Shown: piece by piece, positions 1 to 11,933 of the stretch
How the letters are laid out: each line of letters starts with the position of its first letter
Numbering within the stretch: the first letter of the stretch is position 1
From: Cerrena zonata
Taxonomy: Eukaryota; Basidiomycota; Agaricomycetes; Polyporales; Cerrenaceae
Direction of reading: 5' to 3'
DNA: 64,000 nt
NCBI GenBank assembly: GCA_038087015.1
Contig: JASBNA010000008.1
Location: 992,001 to 1,056,000, forward strand
Position numbers and translations under genes: made by a program
Notes under the pieces: generated by a model
What the model was told of the DNA's origin: nothing
Seen by the model: only the letters and a program-made list of their open reading frames with translations
Databases searched by the model: none

Positions 1-196
1 CATTCTGCCAGACGATGTATCGGGAGGACGCGGTAACATCGTCGTGATAGACGAAGAGAGGATGCTCAGGGCTATTCTGAGCGATCCACTTGTAAACGTC
101 CGGCAATGCAATGTCTCCTCGACTAAGTACCGCGTGAACGGACTTGAAAGTCTCGGAATGTAGAGACTGAGTGTTTGGCAGTTGCAGCGAAGACAT
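1..196 (-). CDS. 5' end of an adenylation-domain (adenylate-forming reductase-like) gene
   Basis: Only the first 65 codons are in the window; the gene runs off the left edge. The start is the ATG at 194-196. The segment LPDVYKWIAQNSPEHPLF (about residues 33-50) resembles the N-termini of the two adenylation-type proteins at 22.6 kb (LPQIYDWNLKHSPTHPLF) and 33.4 kb (VPEIYDWHAEHSSDHILF), so it is probably a third, more divergent member. Family knowledge: these enzymes activate carboxylic acids as acyl-AMP. No catalytic motif is inside the window, so full A-T-R architecture cannot be shown. A TATA-like box lies about 90 bp upstream. Confidence 0.6.
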   Translation of the reverse strand, partial: MSSLQLPNTQSLHSETFKSVHAVLSRGDIALPDVYKWIAQNSPEHPLFVYHDDVTASSRYIVWQN

Positions 197-231
197 TGTA
201 AGACGAGGGTCGATTCGATGGGTAGATAAGA

Positions 232-271
232 GTTGGTGATAGCGTTGGTGATAGTGTTGGTGATAGTGTTG
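232..271. repeat. 12-bp tandem repeat, about 3.3 copies
   Basis: The unit gttggtgatag(t/c) is repeated at 232-243, 244-255 and 256-267, followed by a partial gttg. It lies between the TATA-like box and the start codon of the adenylation-type gene, so it probably falls in its 5' untranslated region. Confidence 0.85.
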
Positions 272-283
272 AGCTGAAGGGAC

Positions 284-290
284 TTATATA
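284..290 (-). promoter_or_regulatory. TATA-like box of the left-edge gene
   Basis: TATATAA on the minus strand, about 90 bp upstream of the ATG at 196. The position suits a fungal core promoter, but the motif is short and not verified. Confidence 0.45.
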
Positions 291-1265
291 GTCTCCGAAG
301 TGTGAACTTAACCTACCTCCAGTTGATCCAAATTCGCCCGCTGAAGCTTTGTTGCCGATAAAGAGAGCGCTGTACGGAAAGAATACTTTCCGTAGCTATC
401 TTCTAGATGACTCTGCCACTCATTCCCGCCACTATTCCATAGTGCCATCTGCAGAGTGACAATCGCATTCCACAAGAAGTAGAGCTCGCACTCATGTGGC
501 TTAGGAATGAGTGCACTTCATGGCGAATGAGAAGTGGATTAGTAACCGGTGGATATAGATAGACTCGGAATTTGGTTGAGTAGAAGGCGACCACGCACCG
601 AAGAAAACCGAAGATGGTGCAAGTCCTGCGAAGCCGCCAGCCGGGACCGTACCACGCCTGACGAAGCTTACAACCCGCAGGTCAGTTATGTCATGAACCA
701 TGCACTCAAGTGTTTCATGGTGTGGGCAATTGTCGTACGCAAGAGGGGAGCTTCTCACTACGCTATTTTGGGGCTGAGTTGCTACTTCAACCGCGGTTCA
801 AAATAACATCTCGGTGATACACCTTGGTCATATGTCATTTTTACGGGGTAAACCCTGTTCTAGCATTGAATTGGGGATCATGGTTAGGGATCCTAGGCGG
901 TACATTGACTTGGAGCAGTTAGGCTCAACTTTGCCATTCTGGCTTAGTGACGTAGAGTGAGTGACACGATCTATCCGATCCGAACGTCTTGAATGTGAAA
1001 AGCAAGCCCCGACAAGCAGTTCGGATTCACCGATCGGACCCACACCGAGGTGAGTATGTAGGACGGACTTCCGAGCCTCGAGTTGTTTCAGGATTGGTCG
1101 CTTTTAGATTTATGTACGCTTGAGCTCCTGAATGGACCAGAGGACATCCAGGCTCGCAGGAGAGTTCAATGACCTTTTTTTGGTGTCAAGGATCCCCGTC
1201 GGTCACTGGCCGAAGTGCCTATGGACGTAGACGCTCTGGAAAATCATGTGCATAGAAAGATTATG
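291..1265. other. intergenic
   Basis: Short overlapping frames only (best 85 codons at 549-806). None resembles a known family and none joins into a spliced model. It is the divergent space upstream of the left-edge gene, followed by the tRNA. Confidence 0.5.
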
Positions 1266-1349
1266 GCCGGGATAGCTCAGCTGGGAGAGCAACAGACTGA
1301 AGCCTATTTGGTATTCTGGAGGTCCCGTGTTCAATCCACGGTCCTGGCA
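1266..1349 (+). tRNA. tRNA-Phe (anticodon GAA) with an 11-nt intron
   Basis: The acceptor stem gccggga pairs with tcctggc, with discriminator A at 1349. The D arm is gctc/gagc and the T arm is ccgtg/cacgg around ttcaatc. The anticodon loop reads ctgaag, an 11-nt insert (1303-1313), then t, giving anticodon GAA at 1299-1301. The insert sits directly after position 37, the standard site for eukaryotic tRNA introns. Without it the tRNA is 73 nt. A short T run follows. Confidence 0.9.
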
Positions 1350-1354
1350 TTCAG

Positions 1355-1360
1355 TTTTTT
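1355..1360 (+). terminator. RNA polymerase III terminator
   Basis: Six consecutive T residues begin 6 bp after the tRNA-Phe 3' end, the usual Pol III termination signal. Confidence 0.8.
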
Positions 1361-1712
1361 CGCATCATCGTGAACGTTTCTATTGCAGTTTCTTGGTGCT
1401 GTTTTTATGTCGGCGTTGCACAAAATATTCCCTGATCATATATTCATAGCAAGTAGGGTATACTACAACGGTTCTAGTAGCGATACTGATTTGAAGACGA
1501 GAAGGTCATGAATGTATGTAGATAGCAAACGAGCGAACACAGGTCAGTGTATTCAACAGGCAACAACAAGGGACAGACGCGAAGAAAGAAAAAAGATAGA
1601 CAACAAAATAAATAAATAAAAGTGAACCAAGGATAAATCCAGTCCAAACTAAAATACCACAGGAAAGGCCCAACGTACAGAATAGAAAGGTGTGAATTAT
1701 ATGGGAAAATGT

Positions 1713-4700
1713 CTACAAAGCACGAGCGCCTGTGTATGTCGAGTATGTACTTCCTCGCCATGACGGGTCTGGGTCATGACCCGATCGCTGAAGATGATCG
1801 CCTGGCATATCATCATGAGCCGTTCTGTATGAGGAATCACTAACACCTCCATGCACATGGTCTATCCGCTGGGCCATCAGATCTTCTGACGGCTGGCGGA
1901 CATGCATCTCAAAGGCGTCTGGAGGTGGAGGTGGAGAAGCATGTTGATACGATGAGGGTGCGTATGAAGTGGTTTGTGAAGGTTGAGAATATGGAGTAAC
2001 GGGATTTGGTGAAACAGATGACATAGAGGGGCCTCCGGATTGAGGATAGCTAGGGTGAATTTGTGGTTCGGGTGAAGATATAGGAATTTCAGAGGCAGAA
2101 TAGTAGGATCCTCGGAATGAGTATGGTGACGCAGTTGCGGTTCTTTGTTCCGTGCCTCCTGACCTAGGAACCGGCGAAAGATGATTATAGGCAGAGTGCA
2201 ACGGCTCTTGAGACGGCGATTGTACTTCGTGGATAGGCGTAAGGGGAGCGCGAGGGGAAGCAGAAACAGAACTTGGGTTGCTGCCTCCGGCCGTAAGTCC
2301 TCCCAGTTCAATATCGTGTTGGATAGTAGAGAGTTCGGACTCAGAGCGAGCGTGCGGATGATGGAACATTGGTGCTTGTTCAAGCCTTCCTTTGTTTTTC
2401 CGCCCGTTACGATGCTGAAGACCTAAACGATCTTTGAGGTCTCCCTTGACCCACATTTCGCGTACAATGTCCTTGTCCAGCGGGTAGTAGGTCGCAGTGA
2501 GGAATTTGATGATGAATCGAGGCCCTGAAGCAGGAAGAAGAAGAATTGAGCACTCATAAAGTATTATGCTTATGTGCATGTGACTTACCAAGTGCAATGA
2601 CGACGGATGCGAAGACGGTCAACCAGAAAGTGGTGTTAGTGCAGAGCACGATAACTTCGTCAACGAAGTCGCTGCTTTCGAAGAATGAATAGATCACAAT
2701 CCACACAAGCATAATAATCGACGATCCTAAGATAATGATCCACGTGAGGAAGGTCCAACTATACAGCGATATGAGCATGACGATCACGATATCTTGTGGT
2801 GGGACTCACTAATGTATGTTCATACCAACGAAGGTGTTTGCAGCAAAGATCGCGGCGACGGCCACTGTGGTTCCGAAGTCCGCCAGAGACTCGATAGCTT
2901 TACCATTCCACGATACAGCAGAGCCAAAGGTCCAGACAGCGTATGGGATGAAAAAGACAACTGCGGATTGGTACAGGCCGTCCAGCATATAAGTCCAGAA
3001 CTTGGTCTTCGTATACTCAAGCCCACGGATACCCCGCACATACAATTGAGGGAATGCCAGCGCGGCTTTGGCGTTGATATCCTGGTCGAATGCTATAATG
3101 CAGGATGGATGAATATAATACTCTGCGTTCTTAAAAAAACAGACTTACCACCAAGAACGATAACAGGGAGCGAAGTGAACACCAAATTGTACAGGAGGAC
3201 GAAGGTATACTGGTATAGATATGTTGCGTCAAAGCTATTGCCCAGCTCTATCAAGTCGCTAATACTCCGCAGACTGTAATGGTTAGACATACCTATTGAA
3301 AATCAGGAACCAGAACATAGCGAAGGTCCAGATAACATTCTACATCGCAATGAGAGCTAGTTCACGGCGAGTTTAGCAAAGAGATAATATACCTTGTAGA
3401 AGAAGTTACTGTGCATGTCTGCAATTCGTTGATAGGACCATCGACCGTGAACAAGCAGAAGTTTCGTCAAGAATCGGAACTGGCCGAACGCGTAGTCAGC
3501 GGACATAGCAGCCTGTGAACCTTCATATCCTAGAAGTCCGCATCCGATGTTGGCTTCTTGAATCATGGCGACATCGTTAGCACCATCGCCGATGGAAAGC
3601 GTCATAGCATTTCTTCCCTCTTTAACCTAGAAGTGGATTAGATGACATCAGTAGTGAAGTATGAGTAAGTACGTACCAAATTTACAACCAACGCCTTTTG
3701 AGCAGGTGAAACTCGACAGCACACAACAGTTTCGCATTGCGTAGCAAGGTTGAGGAATAACGGTTTGAGCTGAGGGGAAAGCGCATGACGGAGAGTGTCA
3801 CCGTCGATGACAACTGCGAACGCGGCTTGTGCACCAGGGACAAATCCTCTCTTGCGAGGGTCAAGGGTAGGGGTTCCAAGTACTGAGGCAATCTTGTTGA
3901 GACCACCTTCGATCTGTAGACGTGCCGCATCCATGTTATCTGCCGATAGGATCATGATCTCCATGTCGCTCTTGAGAAGGTTGCAACTGAAACCAATTTC
4001 GATAGCAGTCTGTACTTTGTCACCTTAGAATATCATTCTTCAGTAAACAATATTTCGAATGAGATAGCGAATTCAACAAACCTGTCAAGATCCACAGCTT
4101 GATACCTGCGTTGTGTAACGTCTCAATAGCCTCCGGAACACCTTCCTGAAGTTTGTCTTCCAATGCCGTGGCGCCGAGGATATGCAAGGAGTGTTCGATC
4201 TTTTCGCTTGCCTTATCGACTTCCTCGTCTCGATCGGTGACCGAATTGCGAGCTGCGTCATAGGCACGTTGCCAGTCGATGTACTCTTGCTCGGTCAGGA
4301 TACGGGAAGCGATACATAGGGTTCGTAGACCACTGTTGGCGAACGACTCCATGTCCTTGGACGTTTTCTCCTTGATCGTGGGATCCTGATCCGCTGCCAA
4401 ACGTTGGTAGATGACACTATCTGCACCCTTGCAGTACAAAATGATTTGGCCTTGCGGGTTTCGGACGATGACGCTCATTCGCTTGCGCGTACTGTTGAAC
4501 TCGATCATTTCCAGGAAGATGTATCGTTCCGCTTGTCCCATAACCTCGATATCGATTCCCTCCCTTGTCTTCTGTACGAAGGGGAAGCCAACGTCACGAG
4601 CGGCAGCTACCAAAGGCGGCCTCATCAGGAGACTCAGCCTTGTAGTCTAGATGGAATGGTTTGTTGGTCGCGTCAGGACGATCGGAAAGAACACTGTGAC

Positions 4701-7473
4701 AGATAGCAAGTGCGCGGAAGAAGGCAATCAGGTGCGACCGTTGCTCTGAGGATCGGTCTGCAAGATCGTCGGCAAGTCTGGGTGAAATCAAGGTGACCTT
4801 TTCGGGCTGCAAGTATCGATTCTTGAAAGTACGAGACATGGTATCTAGCATCTTACTCTTCATGACTTGAAGCCTGCGGTCCATTTCTTCGGGTTCTATT
4901 TCCGTCTTACCCTGGCGCAAGGACTGACCGCGCTGGGCCTCAGTAACGCCTTCGCCGTAAGGGATGCCATTGACTGAGCACTTTTGGAACTCCATAATGT
5001 TCTGTGTCAGCGTGCCCGTCTTGTCAGAGAAAATGTACTCTATCTGGCCTAGGTCGTCCGAAATATTCCACGTCTTGGGTGTACAGGCCGCGTCGAATGG
5101 CTTATAGTACATGTCGATATCTTGTGAAATAAAGAACGCCTGGATCGTCTTGACGATTTCGATAGAGATGTACAGTGAAATCGGCACAATATTCTGGAAG
5201 GCAATCAAGCATGAACTGAACAAGTGACGTCAGCAAGATTAGGTGATGTGAAGATATACTACCCACGTGAAAGTGACCACGGCGTTAACAACCGAAGAAG
5301 TGGACACTTCAGCACCTCGCTCGAACACCTTGGCGCTTGTAAGGGCCTTGTTGTCGAGAATGCCATTGGCAATAGCAGAAAATAGACACATGCAAAGTAA
5401 GATGACGAAATTGACGATGACGTTGAAGTTGGTCTCCTTCTCGATCTTGGATCGCTTTGATGGTGTATCACCACCGTTGAGCATGATCTTCGAATCAGCA
5501 CCAGTAAAAACGACGAGACCAATAATCCAGGCAGTGTTCCGAACTGTACATCCACGAAGCAGGAGTTCATTGATAGTGACTGACTCCTGTTTCTGCTCGC
5601 CGGTGGCGGGATCAGTGTATCGCAAGACGCCATGGTAGAGATATAAATTCTGATGAGGGGGCTCGGAGTCGAGAACAAATGAAATCCGTTCGGTATCGTC
5701 TTCGGAAACAATGGTCGAAGTTGCGCGAACAGATTTCCGCGGTTTCAAATTAGTCTCGCCGTCCAGGTTCTTCGTCTCGAGGTAACACACGTTGTCGGGA
5801 TCAGAAGTCGACAGGACGACAATGTCTGCAGGAACCTGTTCATTTTCCCGTAGCAAGACAATGTCACCTACTTCCAACTTCTTCCACAGTGTTCGATCCC
5901 ACCGCGCCATGCCGGTCGTTCGTTTGCGGTAGTCCACAACGCCAATACTTGAGCGGGATTTGACAGACTGTTGGTAGGCAGTTAGTGATCCAGAACCACC
6001 ACGCCAAGACGTCATATCGTCTGGTGAATAGCCAACAGTGGAGGTACTTCCTTGCATGTCAATGCTCGCATTCGGCGGGTAGCTGTGCTCGTCCACGCTC
6101 TGAATATCATCCAGCCTTCGGCCCCCTGCACCAGCAAAATAAGCCTCCTCTCCAACCTCGTGATGGACGTCCTTGGTGGTATCGCTAGCCCGGCTGTCGT
6201 CTCCAACCTTACTAAGTACGATTTGCTTGCCCTCGCTGGCTTCCCTTTCCCTTAGTTTCCGCACTCCCTTCGTAACCTTTCCAGGAGGATTTAGGCCCAA
6301 GAGCTTCTCAAACCAATTACGCGGGTCCGTAGGTTGATTCACGTTCTTCCATTGGCTAAGTTTCGTAGCAGCAGAGTTGTTGACTTCCTCGTCCAGAAGG
6401 GCTCGACGATAATCCTCTACGCCATCCTTGATTGCGGTAACAGTGATGATAAAAATCAACGGCAGCGCTGCAGTCTGTGGGGAGGCAGCACCGAATATCG
6501 GAAATACTACAAATATGTGTTAGTATTGCCGACTGTGTACTCGTAACAATGGAGCCATTTGTAAGGTGACACAAATAGCCACTGCGGCTATATTTAAGAT
6601 AGGAAATAGCACTGGTCGCGAGGATAGCGTCGGTATCACAGAGACGGCCGAGTAACTGCACCTGCTGTACTCAAGTTGCGACCAAGTGTAAGCGCAGTCT
6701 AGCATAACCGAGACATTTATCATAGACATGCATGCTATGCGGTTATCCGCCCAGGATAGAATACTCGAGAGGGCTGGAGTTAAAGCCCGGTTCATAGCAG
6801 TAGAACGCTGGGATAACATTGATCAAGATGCCACTCGCGATTTGGATGTTGTTTGCACCTGGAGACTCGTAGCACGCCGACACTCACCTTGTACGATAAC
6901 CAGCGCAAGGAAATACAAGTTCGCCACTCTACGCGTGCAGTCAGATCAAGTGTTAAGGCGATATCAATAGTAAAGGATACGAACCGTCGAAATTGCTCGT
7001 ACAGATTCTTCGGTATGAAAGTGAGGACGGTATATTCTACATGGGGGATGATTTCATGAGACGATCGAGTATGAATGGCAACTAGACTTACTGCTTGTCC
7101 GGACTTTATTCCTAACATAACGAACTACCGGTTCCCCTTGACCATTGACCTCGTCCTGAGGTAGTGGCATATTGACATACACATTACGCCGCAGACCTGT
7201 GACAGGTGGTGCTGTAGCAGCCTCTGATGCTACAGTCGAGTCCTCCGCTTTAGCTGCCTGAGCTTGTCGTTTCTTGTCTGTATTTCTACGAAAGAATGAC
7301 CTCTTCTTTCTCATCGTCTTCCGCCGTTCCGCCCTCTCCTCCGTTCGTATCGATTCTGCAATGGTTGATGCTGCCGTCCGCACAGTGCGAAGGCGCAACT
7401 CGGGGTCAACTGCGTCGGATTCATCGTCGGTATCAAGGTCATCAGGAGCAGGGTGTCGTCGGAAAGCAGACAT
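1713..7473 (-). CDS. P4-type ATPase, phospholipid flippase (Dnf1/Dnf2-like), with one apparent 1-nt frameshift
   Basis: P4-ATPases flip aminophospholipids or phosphatidylcholine to the cytosolic leaflet. Twelve exons: 7092-7473, 6985-7036, 6888-6928, 5267-6506, 4082-5215, 3677-4023, 3393-3626, 3293-3339, 3149-3234, 2810-3092, 2589-2758, 1713-2524. Visible motifs: basic N-terminal tail, [10 protein letters not shown] before TM1, actuator LDGETNLK near residue 407, phosphorylation motif DKTGTLT with Asp near 636, AESPDEA in the nucleotide domain, ILTGDK near 949, GDGAND near 1078, then the C-terminal membrane helices and a long Ser/Pro-rich tail. All exons join in frame except one extra base at 4612-4614. 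Without it the protein is about 1608 aa, normal for Dnf1. As written, translation stops near 4594, before the SPDEA-to-GDGAND core. Sequencing error or a true lesion cannot be distinguished here. Confidence 0.9.
4612..4614 (-). other. apparent +1 frameshift site in the P4-ATPase
   Basis: On the minus strand the conserved [16 protein letters not shown] stretch needs GCC GCC TTG GTA, but the sequence has GCCGCCTTTGGTA, one T too many. No intron fits at this place. The total exon length is 4828 nt, one more than a multiple of three, which independently points to a single extra base. Confidence 0.8.
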
Positions 7474-9781
7474 GTAGAGAGTGGAAACCAAAGCACAAGT
7501 CAATAGCCCACGGCCAGCAGGGGAACAAATAAGCGAATGAAGGTAGTCTAGCACAGAACACCGCGCAGACCGCAGGGGATGGTGGCAGTACTTGGCAGTA
7601 CACGCAGTTAACGCCCAGGCATCAGAACATTTTCTATTTACCTTTGTAAGACTCGTATCCTCTTCTATGCTATCAATTTCTCCCTGGTTACACTTATTAG
7701 ACAATAATATGCATATCCTCAAGATTACTGTTTCGTCAGTTTCGTCCTTCCATCGTGCCGTTGTCCACGTAGTACTTCGTACGCCCTCTTCCATCTCTCC
7801 GTATATCTTCCATATGACACAAAACCCTGACCGGGTGTAACGAACATATACTCATCGCAAGGGGACTGTTGAACAGCATCCCTCCGCCGCCCAGCCTCAT
7901 CACGGACGAGTGATGAACGCTGCCAAGCCCGGCTTAAGCTGGCTTGAGGCTAACAACCTATCAGCGACGGTGTACTGGTGACTTTTAGTGTGTAACTCCT
8001 GAGTCACAGTTAGCTCACCATAAAAAAACCAAGGCATGTCGTATTGCATATCCATAAGTTGCTTGGTTTTAGAAAAACGGTTTGTATTTCTGTTATTAAC
8101 TTCAAACTTTAAGATAGCGAATCGGGGCACAATTTATACCCTCTGTTGGAGCCTTTGTGCTCTTCTAAGCCTATACCGACCACCGATAACTGCCCCTTCC
8201 TCCACTCCTGTGCTAACTTCCTTGCCTTAACCGGAGAGTGGAAGTTAGCACAGTACGGGACGAAGGCTGCCAGAAGCGGAACATGCTTCAAAACTTGTCT
8301 CGAAATTGGAAGGTAATAATGCCATGCACATCTCATTCGAATTCGGCTCAATGTTTAGTTTATTTAATCCACCCTTCCTTGCCGTTTATGCCTAAGATCG
8401 TTCGCATTCGAATGGCTATATCCTCAACGAGGCCGTCTGGCGATCGGTCCATTTGCTTCCCAACAACGCTCGTCGTATATACTCCTCGTCAAAGGCTATG
8501 TAATATGCAATTACTGAATTGTGCAGCAATCCACCTATAACGAGCCAAGAGATCATTTGGACCAAAGGTGAGTGTATCGTTCGGTTGATACTGCTATTCT
8601 GTGCACTTACATCTTTGGAGACGACGGTCTTTGTCTATAGAATAAATATGACTCCCCAAACCCAAATCTTGAAGTCGTCACGCTTGCGAGATTGCAAGTT
8701 GCTATCTGAAAGCCGAAACCGGTTTGTATCTGCATCTAAGCTTGTTCTATTACAACTATTCTCTTACTGTTAGAATGGCCACAATACTTTCCCCCTCCGA
8801 ATGTGATCCCTTCGACTGAATATTGAACTTACGTGATGCCCTGCAATGACTTGTACGACTCGACTCGACTATCGCCAGTGGTCTGCGCCGCCTTCAACGC
8901 GCTCCTTTTCTGAAGGAACTCCCCGTCGAGGGAATGGCATACCTCTTCAATGTTAGACCTGCATTGCCTTCTTCAGGCAACGTCTTCTACTACTATCCGT
9001 TGTCGGCTCTCACCGTATAGTTCTGTTCCACCCGTCAGCATCTTAGCTCATCTCGTCGACTCGCTCCTCGCACATTTAGGCTAGGTTGTTTCTAGTCTGT
9101 TTCCGCTCTGAACGATCAACTAGTAAACGACTGGATGTTGAACGATGTACTATTCAGACTCATACCTTCAATAAGCTGTACCTAATAAACCAACGCAGTG
9201 AGTGACCTGTGTATCACCAATTCCATCTGCCAACCTTCATCTCAACGAGTGCGATGTATATATTCATTGCTGAATTCGAGTCCCTTTCCTTATAGCTCGG
9301 TGGAAGGGACACTCCGTATTCCTAGTCAGGTGGACCCATCAGCGTCGAAAGAACCCAATGATACTCCCATGAGCTATCATTATGCTGTCATTGCCAATCT
9401 CGTCTGCGAGATATTTTCGCTCGTCGACTCCCCAACGTGCAATCTTGCGCAACCAACCTCACTGCAGCATATACTGCCTATGGCATCTCCCATGTTTCGC
9501 TCTGTCATAAGTCTTTGTCCATATCCCTCCGGATTGAACTTGGAAATATATTTTGTGCTCATTTATGTTGGGTGCCTGTCTTTCAGCGCCGCGAAGCATA
9601 TATTCTGATCCTGTGTGAACGGAGAGCCGTATTTGTCCCCTAGGCTGCGCGTGTGACATAACATGGGCAGGCATATTATAAGATGAGCTTGACACGTCTC
9701 GGCTGGGATGTACCTCCCCCCGAACCACCACTTCCTCCGTCTCTCTTACTTGATAACCGGGAATAGGGTTTGAGCTCAAGG
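7474..9781. other. 2.3-kb gene-poor region
   Basis: Contains the P4-ATPase promoter side and only short frames. The 136-codon frame at 9198-9608 has no recognisable domain. Nothing else is supported. Confidence 0.45.
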
Positions 9782-11294
9782 ATGTCCAGTCCTAGTAATA
9801 CTATGACACAGTCGGGAAAGCGAAAATTGATTGGGTATGTGGAATCTTCAATTTTATGAAATACACCTAATATCTGTTTAGAAGGAGGATATCTCGGATT
9901 GTGTACAAACTACCACGGCTTGTAGGCAAGCTCAAGTCCTTGGTCAACAGACAAAGAAAGCTTAAAGGTGCAAATCCTGGCACCTCTTACTCCCCAAGTA
10001 TTGCTGCTAGCTCTGCTTCAATGGAATACAACATCATGCCTGTACTTCCAGTTGAAGTATGGGAGAATGTCATTGACTTGCTTGTAGCAGACTACACCAG
10101 GCCTGACAGGAACTATTTTGACAGTGTCAAGTTGAGATATGATCTCATTAGTTGTGCTCTTGTTTGCCATGCATGGCTCCCTCGTGCTCAAATGCACCTA
10201 TGCATTTATCTCTATATTGTGGGCTCAGGGATCTCCTCATATGAGAAACTTATTCAAAGACTACCCACTTTGTGTGCCTATGCAAAAGAATTGGAATTTA
10301 GAAATACATCTATCTCAAATTTCAATGATCAAGTAGTTGGCAAAATGGTTGAGACTGCTTCACATGTAGTCAGGGTTGTACACAAACTCCCTTATATTTA
10401 TACTCTTGGTATAGACTATATCAATCTTAGCATTGAGCATCCTCATCTACCCAGATATGTGACCATGCTGACTTCTGTCAAACAACTATGATTTGATACC
10501 TTTATATCAACCAGACTTGCCCATTTGGCTCGCTTTCTCATTGGCTTCAGAAATGTTTCTAATATGACTTTGTCAGTACCTATTATAGCAGAATCCACTG
10601 CCCTCTCTTTACCTAGACCATGCTATGCCACAAAATCCTCTCTAGCAAGCTTGAATTTACATATGCAGCTAGGTGGACATTTGTTGCTAGATTGGCTTGT
10701 GAAGGCACAATCTTTTACAACTTCTTTGAAGGTCTTAGAAGTAACAGTTGAGGGTACAATGCCACAACCTGGATTTGATCTCATAATGCAAGGTCTTCAA
10801 TCTCTATTGGATAATTGTAGTGGTCATCTCAAGGAGTGGTACTTCTGGGCCAAGATAGAAGTAGATGACTTCAAAAATATCCCTTTAGGTAATGTGATTT
10901 ATATATTTTATACCTATTCTTTTTACTCACATACTCTTTCACTATAGTTTCTCTTGCCAAAAATTCATCACTTACAGAACTTTATCTGCGGGTGTCAAAG
11001 AACTGGTTCAGATATACATTGCAGCAGCTACAAACAATCATATCAAAGAATCTCATTATTATAGATCTTTGGTATTGGCTAGATGAGACAGAGAGGCCTG
11101 ATCTTGAGCTCTGGAAAGAGCTAGATGATATATTGGATGCAGATCATTTTGCCTCTCTAACTAAAGTATGTGTTGTATGTGCATATAGAGATCAATGGTC
11201 TATTTGGCAAGATATAGAAGATTTCAATAGTGCAGAAGAATTTCCCAAACTTTTACCAAAGTTGTATGAAAGAGGAATCCTTATATGGTGTTGA
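9782..11294 (+). pseudogene. F-box/LRR-like protein, copy 1, interrupted by one stop codon
   Basis: Exons 9782-9834, 9882-10888, 10948-11294 total 1407 nt, an exact multiple of three. The F-box-like segment LPVEVWENVIDLLV begins around residue 65; the rest is a leucine-rich fold typical of basidiomycete F-box families, which usually act as substrate adaptors of SCF ubiquitin ligases. One TGA at 10489-10491 breaks the frame in the middle; the same frame continues cleanly after it and aligns with copies 2 and 3. Copy 1 is therefore a young pseudogene, a gene with a sequencing error, or a truncated F-box protein. The coding DNA is much AT-richer than its surroundings. It faces copy 2 head-to-head across an AT-rich spacer (their 3' ends are adjacent). 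Confidence 0.7.
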
Positions 11295-11933
11295 GGTAGT
11301 GGTATAGCAAATTGTACAGTAGGTAGATTATATATTGGTTTCAAAATCTGAGTTGTTAGTGTTCTATTAAGCTTTTGAAAATTGAGAATAGGATATAAGT
11401 AAGAGATAAACAAGATATACTAATATGTGTGGAAGAAAATTATACTATTGAGCCACTAAATTGTATCTAATTTGTTGATTATTAAGAATAATTGTACTAT
11501 TTATTTAAAGTGGTTAGTTTATATATTAACAATAGATTTGTTCATAGTGGGTCTTAGCTAGGTTTCTTTAGCATGAGTCAATTTTTACATAGTAGCCACA
11601 TATAATTGTGTCATAGTTGAGAAACTCTATATAAAATATATTAGAATAGGATATTGTTACTACTGCTCTATTACAGATTTTTTGTGAATTCAAATTAAGA
11701 TCACTCTGATATCTATAAGCTTTTCTGCTATTTGTATCTGTGTAACCAATTGATTAACAAAATAGAAAAGTAATATGAAACATCAATTACATGACTCACA
11801 TCAAGATAGCTATCTCATTTTTTATCTATTATCTAAATTCAAATTTTAAAAAGTCAAAATAATACTAACAACCTAGATATTAAGATTAATAAATAATGGT
11901 ACTACTATACAAGTGGCTGTCAGCTAATAACTA
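11295..11933. other. AT-rich spacer between convergent F-box copies
   Basis: About 640 bp, strongly AT-rich, without a usable frame. It must hold the 3' untranslated regions of both convergent copies. Confidence 0.6.

Noticed and set aside
2794..3279. 161-codon plus-strand frame
   Set aside because: It lies antisense to conserved exons of the P4-ATPase and has no family signature.
9198..9608. 136-codon plus-strand frame before F-box copy 1
   Set aside because: No domain, no splice partner and biased composition; treated as chance.
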